Source: Saccopteryx bilineata (taxonomy: Eukaryota > Chordata > Mammalia > Chiroptera > Emballonuridae). From it: a DNA stretch of 64,000 bases. The translations under genes were made by a program, and so were the position numbers. The stretch lies in assembly GCF_036850765.1 (NCBI RefSeq), contig NC_089492.1:72046482-72110481 (forward strand). The letters run 5' to 3'. This document shows, piece after piece, positions 24,875 to 37,262 of this stretch (the first letter of the stretch is position 1; every line of letters begins with the position of its first letter). Below the pieces are notes generated by a model. The model was not told the DNA's origin, did no database searches, and saw only the letters and a program-made list of their open reading frames with translations.

Positions 24875-25093
24875 GAAGAAGAAGAGGAGGAGGAGGAGGA
24901 GGAAGAAGAAGAAGAAGAAGAAGAAGAAGAAGAAGAAGAAGAAGAAGAGAAGAAGAAGAAGAAAAGAAGAAGAGGAGGAGGAGGAGGAGAAGAAAGAAGA
25001 AGAAGGAGAAGAAGAAGAAGAAGAAGAAGAAGAAGAAGAAGAAGAAGAAGAAGAAGAAGAAGAAGAAGAAGAAGAAGAAGAAGAAGGAGAAGA
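24875..25093. repeat. (GAA)n/(GGA)n purine-only tract
   Basis: About 220 bp with only a and g on the plus strand, mostly gaa units with blocks of gga near 24885-24902 and 24972-24990. It lies at the end of a SINE tail. Glutamate/arginine/lysine open frames here are repeat artefacts. Confidence 0.97.
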
Positions 25094-25440
25094 ATCTGGA
25101 AAGAATAGAAATGTCTATCATGGGAAGAAGGGGAAAGTGTATAGCTATTCCTGAAATGGGAAATAACACACTTTAAATGAATGACCATAGGTGTTGGCAG
25201 AGAGATGTTAACATAGAATACATGGGGGGCACTGGTTGCTCAAAGACTTGTGCACTGCAGCTCTCCTTATGAAAAAATTTACATGATGAAACAATGATTT
25301 AGATGCACAGCTAAGTGACAAAATTTGTGGATTTGAGGGTTATATGTTAGAATGTGGTAGTCCCTGAGGAATGAAGGAGGAAGATAGAGTTGGTGAGACT
25401 AAGAAGAGAAGTTTCTAAAAGTTTTGTGTAATTTTTCATA

Positions 25441-27210
25441 AAAAAAAAAATGAAGAAATGAATTCTCATGTGAGTAAGAGCAGTTTAATTGTATAGTGAA
25501 GCAGAGCTCTTTCCTTTCCCTGGGACAGAGTAAACAGTGAAATCAGAGGCAAAGACACATTTTAACTGCTAATAAGAAATCTCACAAGGCAAACTAAGGT
25601 CATGTCTTTCAATATTTTGAGCAACTCAAGCAGATGAATCAACCAGCTGTGGCCGAGGTGGAGAAAAGCAGCTGGCAGATAGAGAAACGGGAAGACTGGA
25701 AAACACCTACATGAGGGATAGCTGTATCATGGGAGGGACAAGAGTAGTCCTAAACAGGAATTTGTCAAAATGGGTAGTGATAGTGAGAAAATGTATTCCT
25801 TCTTTCAAAAAATAAGAAAGTTAATTTATGTAGACAATAAGTCTATTTGTCAATCTCATCACTCCACACCTATTTGTCAGAAGAGGACCTTCAACCATCT
25901 GATTCTAATTATTCCTGTCTGCCTGACTTTCTTGTTCCTTAAACCAAAGGCATCACAGGAGATGAACCATATGCCTACCACCATATTGCTCTTCCTTATT
26001 CACCCTCTGTGTCACTGAAACCCCTGTATAGAAGCCACTGATCACATGTGAGTAATAAACACAGCCTGAGAAGGCAGATGGGAAACCACCAAAAGCCAAA
26101 GGGTGTTTGTTGGTAAGAGGGAGAAGAAAAAAAAAAACAGAATTTCCCTCTCCTCCTCCTCTCGCTCTCTCAGTCCTTGTCATCATTAGAACAGTTCCTT
26201 CCTGAGAAATTCTGAAAAATTAAAAGCTGATTTCTTAGGACATAAAATATCACTATGAGAAGTTGAGAGCTCTGACTTCAGACAATGATTGCTAAATGAA
26301 GGTGAAAAATAAATATTATGAGTTATGTATATATTTAAACACCTTCCTGGGGTTTAAAGTTGAAATGAGGAACTCAAACTTCTGCCCAAGAAAATAATGC
26401 TGGCATAAAGGATATTTTTACACCTATGCCATTGCACAAATGCCTTTCTGTCATTTTCAGATTATAAAATCTTTGTGTAAGGGACAAAAGAACTCAATGA
26501 ATTCATAAATGTTTACTGTTTGTCACATCTGTGGCAAAATCCTGTGGATGATTTGGGATTATCTTCATTTGGTTAATGTCAGTTAATTCATCATGCTATT
26601 CTCTTATTTTTATTCCCATCTTTCTTTTCAAAGGACCTTGGCCAAGAACCCCTAGCTTGCTAAGGATTCCCCCTTGAGGATCAACCTTGGTAGTGATAAT
26701 TCAAGATTAGATTATTTACTCTTTTAGAGGTAAGCACACCCTGGAGCCACCTACAACCCTCATATGTTCATTGAGTAAGTTATCTAGATTAAATTCACTA
26801 CTGTAATATTATCTTTGTGGAATGTGCTGATACAAGCTTAATGTTTGGTAATCTCCATCCACATTTTCTGCCTCGTTGATCTCATCTCATATGAAGAGCA
26901 TGAAGTATCATCTACATTCTAAGAGGCTCAAAATTGACATCTCCATCTTAGTACCTTCTCCTGAAGTCCTAATTTATTTATCCAACTGCTTCTACTTGAA
27001 TGTGACATCTATTGAATGATCTGCAATATTTTTGTAAATGAGCTCCTAGTATGTCTTCCCACTCTGTCCCCCTTTCACCTTCCCAATCTCAATGTCTTCC
27101 CCATCATTAAAGTGGTTCAAAAGAGCAAACTTGGGGTTCTTTTGGACTCCTGTTCCTCACACATCCTACCTTCAAACTGCCAGGGAAACTTCATGACTCT
27201 ACCATTAAAA
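25441..27210. other. Unassigned stretch
   Basis: No gene or clear repeat recognised. Open frames at 25770-26018 and 27016-27231 have no familiar domain. Confidence 0.55.
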
Positions 27211-27212
27211 TA

Positions 27213-27393
27213 CAAGGTGGGGCAAAAGTAGGTGTACAGTTGTCAGTATGGAAAATAATACAGTAATTAATAAATAAATAAAAACAAGAATAAACTCTGT
27301 ATTTCATATGACTGTTTCATTTTTGGTTTTTATTCTTTATTAATTACCTTATTATTTTCCATATGAACAACTGTGAACCTACATTTCCCCAGA
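27213..27393. mobile_element. Mariner-derived MITE
   Basis: It begins caaggtggggcaaaagtagg after a TA and ends at 'tttccccag' before ATA. Inner arms match as inverted repeats: gtacagttgtcagtatgg against the complement of 'ccatatgaacaactgtgaac'. It is the longest of three copies and has an AT-rich core with aataaataaa units. No coding capacity. Confidence 0.8.
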
Positions 27394-27716
27394 TAAGGTT
27401 AGAGAAGACCTTCCAGTATCTATGCCATGTCATGGTAATCATAGTAATTCTTTCAAAATGCTGAGAAGTCTCCTCACTTCGCAGAGGGCAAAGTCAAGGT
27501 CTAGCAAAGGCTGACAGGGCTCTTGTCATGTGGCATCTCTTTACTTCTCTTGTTCACCTTTGACTTTTCCTTCCTGATGGTGCTCCAGTTGTGTTCCCTC
27601 TTTTGACCTTTCCTCTGTTCCTAATACCTGCCTGGAATTCTGGAATCCTGGAATCCACAAATATCCACTTGGATTAATCCTTTCCTTTCTTAAATTCTTT
27701 GTTCAGATCTCATCTT

Positions 27717-27872
27717 TTTGTTGTAGTTTTGTTTGCTTTTCCTTTTGAGAGAGGCAGGGAGAGAGAGACAGGAACATGGAGCTGCTCTTGTATGTGCCTT
27801 GACCGGGGATCAAACCGGCAACCTCTGTGCTTCAAGATGATGCTCCAACCAACTGCGCTATCTGAATCAGGG
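27717..27872 (-). mobile_element. Short Ves-like SINE (first of a pair)
   Basis: Minus-strand head at 27797-27872 ('ccttgaccggggatcaaacc', 'accaactgcgctatc') with tail side near 27717. It abuts the next SINE directly. The only visible duplication is shared by the pair (27707-27716 and 28071-28080, atctcatctt). Confidence 0.88.
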
Positions 27873-28070
27873 TTTATTTTTTTTAATTGATTAATTTTTA
27901 GAGAGACAGAGAGAGTAAAGGAGAGAGAAGGGAGGGATAAGGGAAGCATTCATTTGTTGTTCTACTCAGTTGTTCATTCATCAGTTGCTTCCCGTGTGCC
28001 CTGACCAGGGATTGAACCTATAATTTTTCCAGGACACTCTTAACTGACTGAGCTAACTGGCAAGGGCCGA
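27873..28070 (-). mobile_element. Short Ves-like SINE (second of a pair)
   Basis: Minus-strand SINE with T-rich tail at 27873-27896, a GA-rich stretch, then the head 'ccctgaccagggattgaacc' to 'gagctaactggcaagggc'. Either the two SINEs inserted as one dimeric transcript, or the first landed in the A-tail of the second. Confidence 0.88.
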
Positions 28071-28214
28071 ATCTCATCTTCTTAATGGGGTGCACTTTAT
28101 TAGCCAAAATAATATAAAACTTGCTTCCTTTCATAGATTCTTACCTGTTTGTTTTTTACAGTTTTCATCTCAATATAAAACACTCTATAATCCACTTACT
28201 GATTTTATTATTTA

Positions 28215-28352
28215 TTATCTGTGTCATTTTTCCTAGGATGTAATATTGTTGAGAGATGCTAACTTTATCTGTTTCATTCACTGATGTATCTCTAGGTGAC
28301 TGGAACAGAACCTGGCATATGGTCAACATTCAATAACTATTTGATGAATAAT
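28215..28352 (+). repeat. L2-like 3' end remnant
   Basis: The pattern 'tctgtttcattcactgatgtatctctagg', 'ggaacagaacctggcatatgg', 'caataactatttgatgaata' follows the L2 3' terminus as I remember it. Confidence 0.65.
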
Positions 28353-28714
28353 TCTCTCTATTCTGGTGCTTTCATTAAAGTAAATATTTTTATACAAATG
28401 CCATGGGTGATTTAACTCTATCACTGTTCAAATATCCTGCAGCCTGTCCCTTTATTTCTCTACCCAAACAGTAGATGTTTATTAATGGAAAATAATCACA
28501 AATAAATGTATGACTAGGGGTAGGCACTGGGAAGAGGTGGGACATCTGGAGAAGTATTAGTTACTAAATTGTACACAAATTCTTCACCTACACATACACA
28601 TGGATATTATTTGAGAAGTCTTTGGTTGTGTCTCTGATCAAAATGATCTTTTTCCATTTTATAATTTCATGTACTATATTTATAATCTCTTTATTTCTAT
28701 ATAAACACACACTT

Positions 28715-28855
28715 ATTATGGGTTTACTTCCCATATGCTATTCAGGTATTTTATGTATTTTACAAGAAAAAACATGAGGTACAGAAAACTTAGCCAGCTA
28801 ATCTAGCAGAGTGCTGTGATCTTAGGGCAGAAATCCTGACTCCCAGACCAGCGTG
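28715..28855 (+). repeat. MIR-like remnant
   Basis: Decayed MIR order: 'attcaggtattttatgtattttacaag', 'atgaggtacagaaaacttagcc', 'ggcagaaatcctgactccc'. Confidence 0.45.
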
Positions 28856-28859
28856 CCAG

Positions 28860-29485
28860 AGACGCCCCCTGCCAGTGCCCCCTCGGCCCCTAATTCTTCT
28901 CACTCCCACTGGAATGACATTACAGTGGGAAATAATAAGGGGCCACTCTGCTCTTTAGTCATCTCATAGTGAGCATACTAACAATAAAACCTTTCATGAA
29001 ATGTTAAATTTGTTAACTTTGAGACTCTGGTTTCCTGCTATCATTAATAGCTCAGCCTCTCAGGGAATGCACACTGGAATGAATATTAGCTCATGCATGA
29101 TTCAAAAACATACCAGAGAATGATAAAGAGAGTATTATAATATCTAAGGTGGAAATAGCTTGCCTTCAAATGTTGGGATACAATTCAAAATACACACCAG
29201 CAAGTTCTGAACAGAGAAAAAAAACACCAAAGCCAAGTAAAATTTGTGATCAAACTAGAAATGGAGAATAGTAGTTTTAAGGGGAAAATCAGGCTCTTTT
29301 ATCATCAACTAATAACACACGGTTTTCCTAGAAACAATTCTTAGGTGACACTCTTCAAAATCTAAGTTATAAGAAAGTCAATTAGAGAGCTGATTATCTT
29401 ATGAGTTACCAGAAATTTTCTCAGTCATATCTGAATGACAATGAATTTCTGCCCCACTCTCCTGGGAGAAATAAATAAATAAAAG
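28860..29485. other. Unassigned stretch
   Basis: No gene recognised. The stretch 28853-28895 is GC-rich. The rest is AT-rich. Confidence 0.55.
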
Positions 29486-29489
29486 AACC

Positions 29490-30251
29490 ACCTTGCTTAT
29501 TGAAGTTAAACACATTTTGAAATACTTATTTTAACAAGACAGGTAATAACAAGTGCAGAAGAGGCTTTGGAGAAAAAGAAACTCTCATTCACTGCTGATG
29601 GAAATGTAAACTAGTGCCACCATTATGGAAGAAAGTATTGTAGTTCCTCAAAAAATTAGGACTAGAACTACCCTATGACCCGGCAATCCCTCTACTGTGT
29701 GTCTAACCAAAAAACTTGAAAACATTGGTATGTAAAGGCACATGCACCCCATGTTTATCACAGCATTATTTACAATGGTCAAGACATGGATATAACCAAA
29801 GTGTCCTTTGATAGAGGACTGGATAAAGAAGATGTGGTACATATATACAGTGAAATACTACTCAGCCATAAGAAATGATGACATACTGCCATTTACAAAA
29901 ACAATGGATGGACCCTGAGAACATTATAATGAGTGAAATAGTAAATCAGAAAAACCTAAGAACTATATGATTTCACACATAGGTGGGATATAAAACTGAG
30001 ACTTAGGGACATAAAAAATAAAGTGAAGTGGTTATCAGGGAGAGAGGTTGTGGGGGAGGGGGGAGGTAAAGGGAGTAAGGAGGAACAAGTATACAGTGAT
30101 GGAAAATGTTCTGACTTTGGGTAATGGGTACACAACATAGTCAACAATTCAAATGCTATAGAAACATTTACCTGAAACCTATGTGCTCTTATTGATAAAT
30201 GTCACCCTTCAAATGTAATTTTTAAAATAAAATTTAAAAAATAAATTTAAA
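29490..30251 (+). mobile_element. 5'-truncated L1 3' end
   Basis: The end of ORF2 is readable in pieces ('ttcactgctgatggaaatg', 'aaatactactcagccataag') and is followed by a 3' UTR and an A-rich tail. The next L1 is inserted in this tail. It is more diverged than the 30.25-36.3 kb copy. Confidence 0.85.
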
Positions 30252-31291
30252 GAGTTGGTGGTGTCAGGTCCTGGCCACGTTCTGGAGCGATGCTGAGGAG
30301 CTGCGCTGCACATCTCAACTCACTCCGGGGCCCGAGCAGCCTGAGGGGAGGAACCGCGGGGTGAAGAATGAAGAGCAAGAGACCTGAAGATGGAAGCAGA
30401 GTAGGCAAATGCACAGACTCCCAGCTCACAACACCGAACTGGATTATAAATTAATTTATGAACAATCAGCATGAAAATCCAAATCTGAACTACAAAAACA
30501 GCTTTCAAAAATCAAGGAGCAAAAAAGAAGCCAAAATAAACCTGATAGGGAGCGCCTAAATCTCCCCTGCTTACAGGAACAGGGGGCGGGGGGTGAGGTT
30601 GGGCTCTCAATTCCAAGGATAAAGAGCAGTAAATACTGCTCACAGCCGCTTACCTGGTGACCAGGGAACAAGGTGTGTTGAAAGGGCCCACTTGTCTTCC
30701 AAAAAGAAAGAAGAAAGAGAGAGATGGATGGTGAGGGACAAAGGAATATAGGTGATGACATAAAAAGCTGACTCATTCAGTGCTGGAGGCGCCCATAACT
30801 GGGGGAGGGGCTGATCCTTCCACAAAGCAAAATACAAAAGTACTTCCAGGTCACAGAGATACAGACATCTCTCCAGCTCCAATCAGCGCAACAAGACACA
30901 GCTGAAAACAAGAAGTGGGGAGGAGGGGCAGTAACTCAGGTCTCCTTGGAGATCTGAGATACACCTCTACTACTGAAGTTGAGAAAGCAACCCGCCCCCA
31001 GAGAGATTAACTGGCAGAAGAGGACTTCAGAGCCTCAGGTCACACCCACCACATTCCTGGATACAGTTTCAAATAAGCCCCTTGCTGAGATCAGCAAACA
31101 AGATAATCACCTGTTAAGAAAACAAACAAATCAAGACTTCAAAGAGGCCCAAATCCTAAAGTGGATTACAAATAATAGCTAAAGCCAACCCAAGAACACT
31201 TAGAAACAACACAAGTAAAAACTAGAGACAGACAACACCAAGCCTAGACTCAACCAGCTTTACAAAGAAAACACCCAGACACCCAGGCACA

Positions 31292-32196
31292 ATGAGAAGA
31301 CAAGGAAGTGCAATCCAAATGAAACCACAAGAGAGACCTTCAGGAGATGAACTGAGTGATATGGAAATAATCAAACTTCTGGATGTGGAGTTTAAAATAA
31401 TGATTGTGAGGATGCTTAGGGATCTTAGAACAACAATTGATGGTCATTATGAACACCTAAATAAAGAAATAGCAAGTATAAAAAAGGATATTGAAATATT
31501 AAAAAAGAATCAGTCGGAAATGACAAATACAATATCAGAAATGAAGACCACAATGGAAGGAATTAAAAACAGGATGGATACAGCTGAGGATCGAATCAGC
31601 GAGTTGGAGGACAACTGGAATGAAGTCATGAAAGCAGAGAAGAAAAAAGAAAAGAGACTTAAAAAGTCTGAGGAAACTCTTAGAGAGCTCTGTGACAACA
31701 TAAAGAGAAATAACATCCGCATCATAAGGGTTTCTGAAAAAGAAGAGATAGAACAAGGAATAGAGGCTTTGTTCAATCATATGATAGCTGAAAACTTCCC
31801 TAAATTAATGCAGGAGAAACTCTCACAAATTCAAGAAGCACAGAGAACTCCACTAAAAAGAAACCTACACCAAGACACATCATAACTAAAATACCAAAGC
31901 TAAGTGATAAAGAGAAAATATTAAAAGCTGTGAGAGAAAAAAAGGCTATCACCTACAAAGGAGCCCCCATAAGGATGACATCAGACTTCTCAACAGAAAC
32001 ACTTGAAGCCAGAAGGGAATGGCAAGAAATATTCAAAGTAATGCAGAACAAGAACTTACAACCAAGACTACTTTATCCAGCAAGGCTATCATTTAAAATT
32101 GAAGAAGAAATAAAAAGTTTCCCAGACAAAAAAAACCTCAAGGGATTCATTACAACCAAACCAATGCTGCAGGAAATGTTAAGGGGCATGGTGTAA
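31292..32196 (+). pseudogene. L1 ORF1 (ORF1p) pseudogene
   Basis: ORF1p binds L1 RNA as a trimer. The first 197 codons are open. A basic N-terminus precedes a coiled coil rich in E/K heptads (about residues 45-135). The RRM start is NNIRIIRVSE (about residues 140-150). A frameshift near 31860-31930 then leads to a stop. The C-terminal domain continues in another frame from about 31930 (TSDFSTETLEARREWQEIF ... LQEMLRGMV) to the stop at 32196. Combined length is near 300 residues, usual for the family. One or two small indels would account for the break. Confidence 0.9.
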
Positions 32197-32253
32197 ACAG
32201 ATCAAAGTGGGAAAAGAATATAGAAAAAGAGGAATACAGCTTTAAAGAATAAA

Positions 32254-35200
32254 ATGGCAATAAACAATTACATGTCAATAATAACCCTAAATGTAAATGG
32301 ATTAAATGATCCAATCAAAAGACATAGGGTAGCTGCATGGATAAGAAAACAGGACCCGTATATATGCTGTCTACAAGAGACACACCTTAAAACAAAAGAT
32401 ACACATAGGTTGAAGGTAAAAGGATGGAAAAAAACATTTCATGCAAATGGAAATAAAAAAAAAAGCTGGGGTAGAAATACTTATATCAGACAAAATGGAC
32501 TTTAAAACAAAGAATATAGTAAGAGATAAAGAAGGCCACTACATAATGATAAAGGGAGTAATCCAACAGGAAGATATAACTATTATAAATATCTAGGCAC
32601 CTAATATAGGAGCACCTAAATATATAAAGCAAACTTTGATGGATATAAAGAGCGAGATTAACAGCAACATTATAATAGTAGGGGATTTTAATAACCCACT
32701 AACATCACAAGATAGATCCTCAAGAAAGAAAATTAACAAAGAAACAGCAGACTTAAAGGACACATTAGATCAACTCAATTTAATAGATATCTACAGAACC
32801 TTTCACCCTAAAGCAGCAGAATAAACATTCTTTTCAAGTGCTCATGGTACATTCTCTAGGATAGACCACATGTTAAGGCACAAAAGTGGTCTCAACAAAT
32901 TTAAGAAGATTGAAATCATATCAAACACTTTCTCTGATCACAATGGCATAAAACTAGTAATCAACCACAAGAGAAAAGCTCAAAAATTCTCAAACACATG
33001 GAAACTAAATAGCAGGTTGTTAAATAATGAATGGATTAAGAATGAGATCAAAGAAGAAATAAAAAAAATTCCTAGAAACGAATGATAATGAGCATACAAC
33101 AACTCAAAATTTATGGGACACAGCAAAAGCAGTACTGAGAGGGAAGTTCATAGCACTACAGGCACACTTTAAGAAGCTAGAAAAAGCTCAAATAAACAAC
33201 TTAACCCTGCATCTAAAAGAACTAGAAAAAGAACAGCAAGTAAAGCCTAAATGTAGTAGAAGGAAGGAAATAATAAAGATCAGAGCAGAAATAAATGACA
33301 TAGAGACTAAAGAAACAATACAGAGGATCAATGAAACTAGGAGCTGGTTCTTTGAAAAGGTAAACAAGATTGATGAACCTTTAACTAGACTCACCAAGAA
33401 AAAGAGAGAGAGGACTCAAATAAATAAAATTAGAAATGAGAGTGGAAAAATAACAACTGACACAACAGAAATACAAAAGATTGTAAGAAAATACTATGAA
33501 GAACTGTATGCCAAAAAACTAGACAATCTATATGGAATGGACAAATTTCTTGAAACATACAATCTTTAAAAAATCAGTCTGGAAGAATCAGAAAACCTAA
33601 AGAGACCGATTACACCAAATGAGATCAAAACAGTTATCAAAAAACTCCCAACAAAGAAAAGTCCTGGGCCAGATGGCTTCACAAGTGAATTCTACCAACT
33701 ATTCAAAGAAGAACTAACTCCTATCCTTCTCAAGCTATTTCAAAAAATTCAAGAGGAAGGAAGACTTCCAAGCTCCTTTTATGAGGTGAGCATAATTCTG
33801 ATTCCAAAACCAGGCAAAGGCAACACAAAGAAAGAAAATTATAGGCCAATATCCCTGATGAATTTAGATGCTAAAATCCTCAGCAAAATATTAGCAAACC
33901 GGATCCAACAATATATGGAAAAAATCATACACCATGATCAAGTGGGATTTATTCTTGGGAGGCAAGGCTGGTACAATATTTGCAAATCTATCAATGTTAT
34001 TCATCACATAAATGAAAGGAAGGAGAAAAAGCACATGATAATTTCAATAGATACAGAAAAAGCATTTGATAAAATCCAGCACCCATTCATGATCAAAACT
34101 CTCAGCAAAGTGGGAATACAGGGAACATACCTCAACATGATAAAAGCTATCTATGACAAACCTGCAGCCGACATCATACTCAATGGGCAAAAATTAAAAG
34201 CAATCTCCTTAAGATCAGGAACAAGGCAGGGGTGCCCCCTTTCACCACTCTTATTCAACATAGTCCTGGAATTCCTAGCCACAGCAATCAGACAAGAAGA
34301 AATAAAAGGCATTCAAGTTGAAAAAGAAGAAGTAAAGCTATCATTATTTGCAGATGCTATGATATTGTAAATAGAAAATCCTAAAGTCTCAGTCAAAAAA
34401 ATACTGGACCTGATAAATGAATTCAGCACGGTGGCAGGTTATAAAATTAATACTAAAAAATCAGAGGCATTTTTATACACCAACAATGAACAATCAGAAA
34501 GAGAAATTAAGGAAACAATCCCCTTCACTATTGCAACCAAAAAAATAAAGTACCTAGGAGTACATTTAACCAAGGAGACTAAAGACTTGTACTTGGAAAA
34601 TTATAAAACATTAATAAAAGAAATCAAGGAAGATACAAACAAATGGAAGCATATACCATGCTCATGGTTAGGAAGAACCAACATCATTAAAATGTCTATA
34701 TTACCCAAAGTAATTTATAAATTCAATGCAATACCAATTAAAATACTAGTGACATACTTTAAAGATATAGATCACATATTCCAAAAATTTATATGAAACC
34801 AAAAGAGAACACAAATAGCCTCAGCAATCTTAAAAAAGAAGAATAAAGGGGGAGGTATCACACTTCCTGATATCAAGCTATACTACAAGGCCATTGTACT
34901 CAAAACAGCCTGGTACTGGCATAAGAACAGGCACATAGATGAAGGGAACAGAACAGAGAACCCAGAAATAAACCCATAGCTCTATGGACAACTGATATTT
35001 GACAAAGGAGGTAAGGAAATACAATGGAGTAAAGACAGCCTCTTCAACAAATGGTGTCAGAAAACTTGGACAGCAACCTGCAAAAAAATAAAACTAGACC
35101 ACCAACTTATACCATTCACAAAAATAAACTCAAAATGGATAAAAGACTTAAATGTAAGGCATGAAACCATAAGCATCTTAGAAGAAAACATAGGCAGTAA

Positions 35201-36044
35201 GCTCTCTGACATCTCTTGCAGCGATATATTTGCTGATTTATCTCCACGGGCAAGGGAAATAAAAGACAGGATAAACAAATGGGACTATATCAAACTAAAA
35301 AGCTTTTGCACAGCCAAAGACAATAAGAACAGAATAAAAAGACAAACTACACAATGGGAGAACATATTTGACAGTATGTCTGATAAGGGGTTGATAACCA
35401 AAATTTATAAAGAACTTATAAATCTCAACACCAGAAAGACAAACAATCCAATCAAAAAATGGGCAAAAAAAAAAAATGAATAGACACTTCTCCAAAGAGG
35501 ATATACAGATGGCCAATAGGCATATGAAAAAATGCTCAACATCATTAATATTAGAGAAATGCAAATTAAAACCACAATGAGATATCACCTCACCCCAGTC
35601 AGAATGGTGCTCATCAACAAAACAACACAGAATAAGTGCTGGCGAGGATGTGGAGAAAAGGGAATCCTCCTGCATTGCTGATGGGAATGCAGACTGGTGC
35701 AGCCTCTGTGGAAAACAGTATGGAGATTCCTCAAAAAATTGAAAATTGAACTGCCTTTTGAGCCAGCTATCCCACTTTTAGGAATATACCTCAAGGACAC
35801 CATAGAACTGTTCCAGAAGGAGAAATGCACCCCCATGTTTATAGCAGCATTGTTCACAATAGCGAAGATCTGGAAACAGCCCAAGTGTCCGTCAGAAAAC
35901 GAGTGGATTAAAAAGCTTTGGTACATATATACTATGGAATACTACTCAGCCATAAGAAATGATGACATCAGATCATTTACAATAACATGGATGGACCTTG
36001 ATAACATTATATGGAGTGAAATAAGTAAATCAGAAAAAAACTAA
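32254..36044 (+). pseudogene. L1 ORF2 (endonuclease/RT) pseudogene
   Basis: ORF2p nicks target DNA and reverse-transcribes L1 RNA. The start MAINNYMSIITLNVNGLN contains the conserved endonuclease Asn, and CCLQETHL carries the catalytic Glu. FSDHNGIKL, from the end of the endonuclease domain, is readable near 32935. RT blocks follow at 33786-34370: [40 protein letters not shown]. The metal-binding FADD is changed to FADA and a stop follows four codons later (about 34345-34370). Further stops or frame changes lie at about 32505, 32583, 32822, 33085, 33570 and 34796. The C-terminus ends in WSEISKSEKN at 36044. Confidence 0.92.
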
Positions 36045-36358
36045 AAACTGTATGAACCAATGCATAGATGGGACATAAAAATGAGACTCAGAGACATGGA
36101 CAAGAATGTGATGGTAACAGGGAGTGGGGTGGAGGGTGGGGAAGGGGCGAGGAAGGAGAGGGAAGGTAGGGACACAAAGAAAACCAGATAGGAGGACGAT
36201 TTGACTTTGAGTGAGGGGTATGCAGCATAATCAAAGGTCAAAATAATCTGGAGATGTTTTCTTGGAACATATGTACCCTGATTTATCAATGTCACTGCAT
36301 TAAAATTAATAAAAATAAGATTAAATAAATAAATAAATTTAAAAAGAAGAGAAAAAGA

Positions 36359-36675
36359 GCCTGACCAGGCGTTGGCATCATGGATGGAGCGTTGGACTGG
36401 TTTGAAACCCTAACATTGCCAGCTTGAGCACAGGCTCATCTGGTTCTAGTAAGGCTCACCAGCCTGAACCCACGGTCGCTGGCTTGAGCAAAAGGTCACT
36501 TGATCTGCTGAAGCCCCCAGTCAAGGCACATATGAGAAAGCAATCAGTGGACAACTAAGGTGCCACAACAAAGAATTGATGCTTCTCATCTCTCTCCCTT
36601 CCTGTCTGTCTGTTCCTATCTATCCCTCTCTCTGTCTGTCTCTGTCTTTGTCACAAATAAATAAATAAATAAATA
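36359..36675 (+). mobile_element. Type B SINE with head deletion
   Basis: It starts 'gcctgaccaggcgttggcatc' and has the usual body and a (aaat)n tail at 36652-36675. A small deletion near 36400 removes the segment between 'ttggactgg' and 'tttgaaacc', damaging the region before box B. It directly follows the L1 tail. Confidence 0.92.
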
Positions 36676-37064
36676 CCTATTAGTACTATACACTTTGTCC
36701 AAACAAATGTTCCATATATTTTCTCTGAATCCTGCCCACTATTTTCTAAGGTTTGAACAACTGTTTTGTCTAGTCTTTCAAGTAATTTTAGTGCATCCTT
36801 TAAACAGTTCTTATTTTTCCCTTTTAACATTAACATAAACCTAAAAATTAATAAGATAATTTTTCTAATATTTGGAATCATTTAATGATAAGATCAAGAT
36901 AATTGTGAGTGTTCATATTATCCAAGAATTTATCAAACAACATTTACTCAGATAATCCTAAAAAATTAAGTCAAGCAGTTTTTGAAGTAAATTTAGAAAC
37001 ATATTTTTAAATATACTAGGATTAGAGTAAACTTTCTTACTGGAAAGCTGATCTGTCAAAAATT

Positions 37065-37262
37065 AAACATAAAATTACCGTACAACCCTAAAGGAGATAC
37101 CCAACATTAGGTATCAAAAATCCAAAAGAAATGAAATGGGTTCACACAAAGATGTGTACATAAATATTCACAGAAGCATAATGCATAATCACCAAAAAGT
37201 GGAAACAACCTACCTGCCCATCAACTGATGAATTGATAAATAAAATTTAATATATATATATC
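37065..37262 (+). mobile_element. Old L1 ORF2 fragment
   Basis: ORF2-end wording such as 'aaaattaccgtacaaccc', 'ttcacagaagcataatgcataatcacc' and 'tgcccatcaactgatgaattg' is present. No open frame. Confidence 0.65.

Larger units (their letters stand above)
22850..25440 (+). mobile_element. Old L1 ORF2 remnant with several SINEs inside
   Basis: Decayed ORF2-like sequence is visible at about 22850-23587 ('gtagtaattaaaacagtatatat', 'ggaaattaaaccaatggaatagag'). More appears at 23936-24332 ('ggaaacaaaacatttggc', 'taagagtctaccctgggaaatg') and at 25094-25440. Three SINEs and a GAA tract interrupt it. No usable frame remains. Limits are approximate. Confidence 0.55.
30252..36330 (+). mobile_element. 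Near-full-length L1
   Basis: A plus-strand L1 of about 6 kb inserted in the A-tail of an older L1. A 13-bp low-complexity duplication aaataaatttaaa lies at 30239-30251 and 36331-36343. The 5' UTR is about 1 kb (30252-31291), ORF1 31292-32196, ORF2 32254-36044, and the 3' UTR ends at 'cactgcattaaaattaataaaa'. Compared with the minus-strand L1 it has about 130 extra bases before the gatgg-type start near 30381-30400. Both ORFs are broken, so it is inactive. Confidence 0.92.

Noticed and set aside
24600..25188. Open frames coding runs of Glu, Arg, Lys, Ser or Leu
   Set aside because: They are six-frame translations of the GAA/GGA microsatellite.
31292..34796. Functional reverse transcriptase gene
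   Set aside because: ORF1 is frameshifted. ORF2 has several stops and FADD is changed to FADA.
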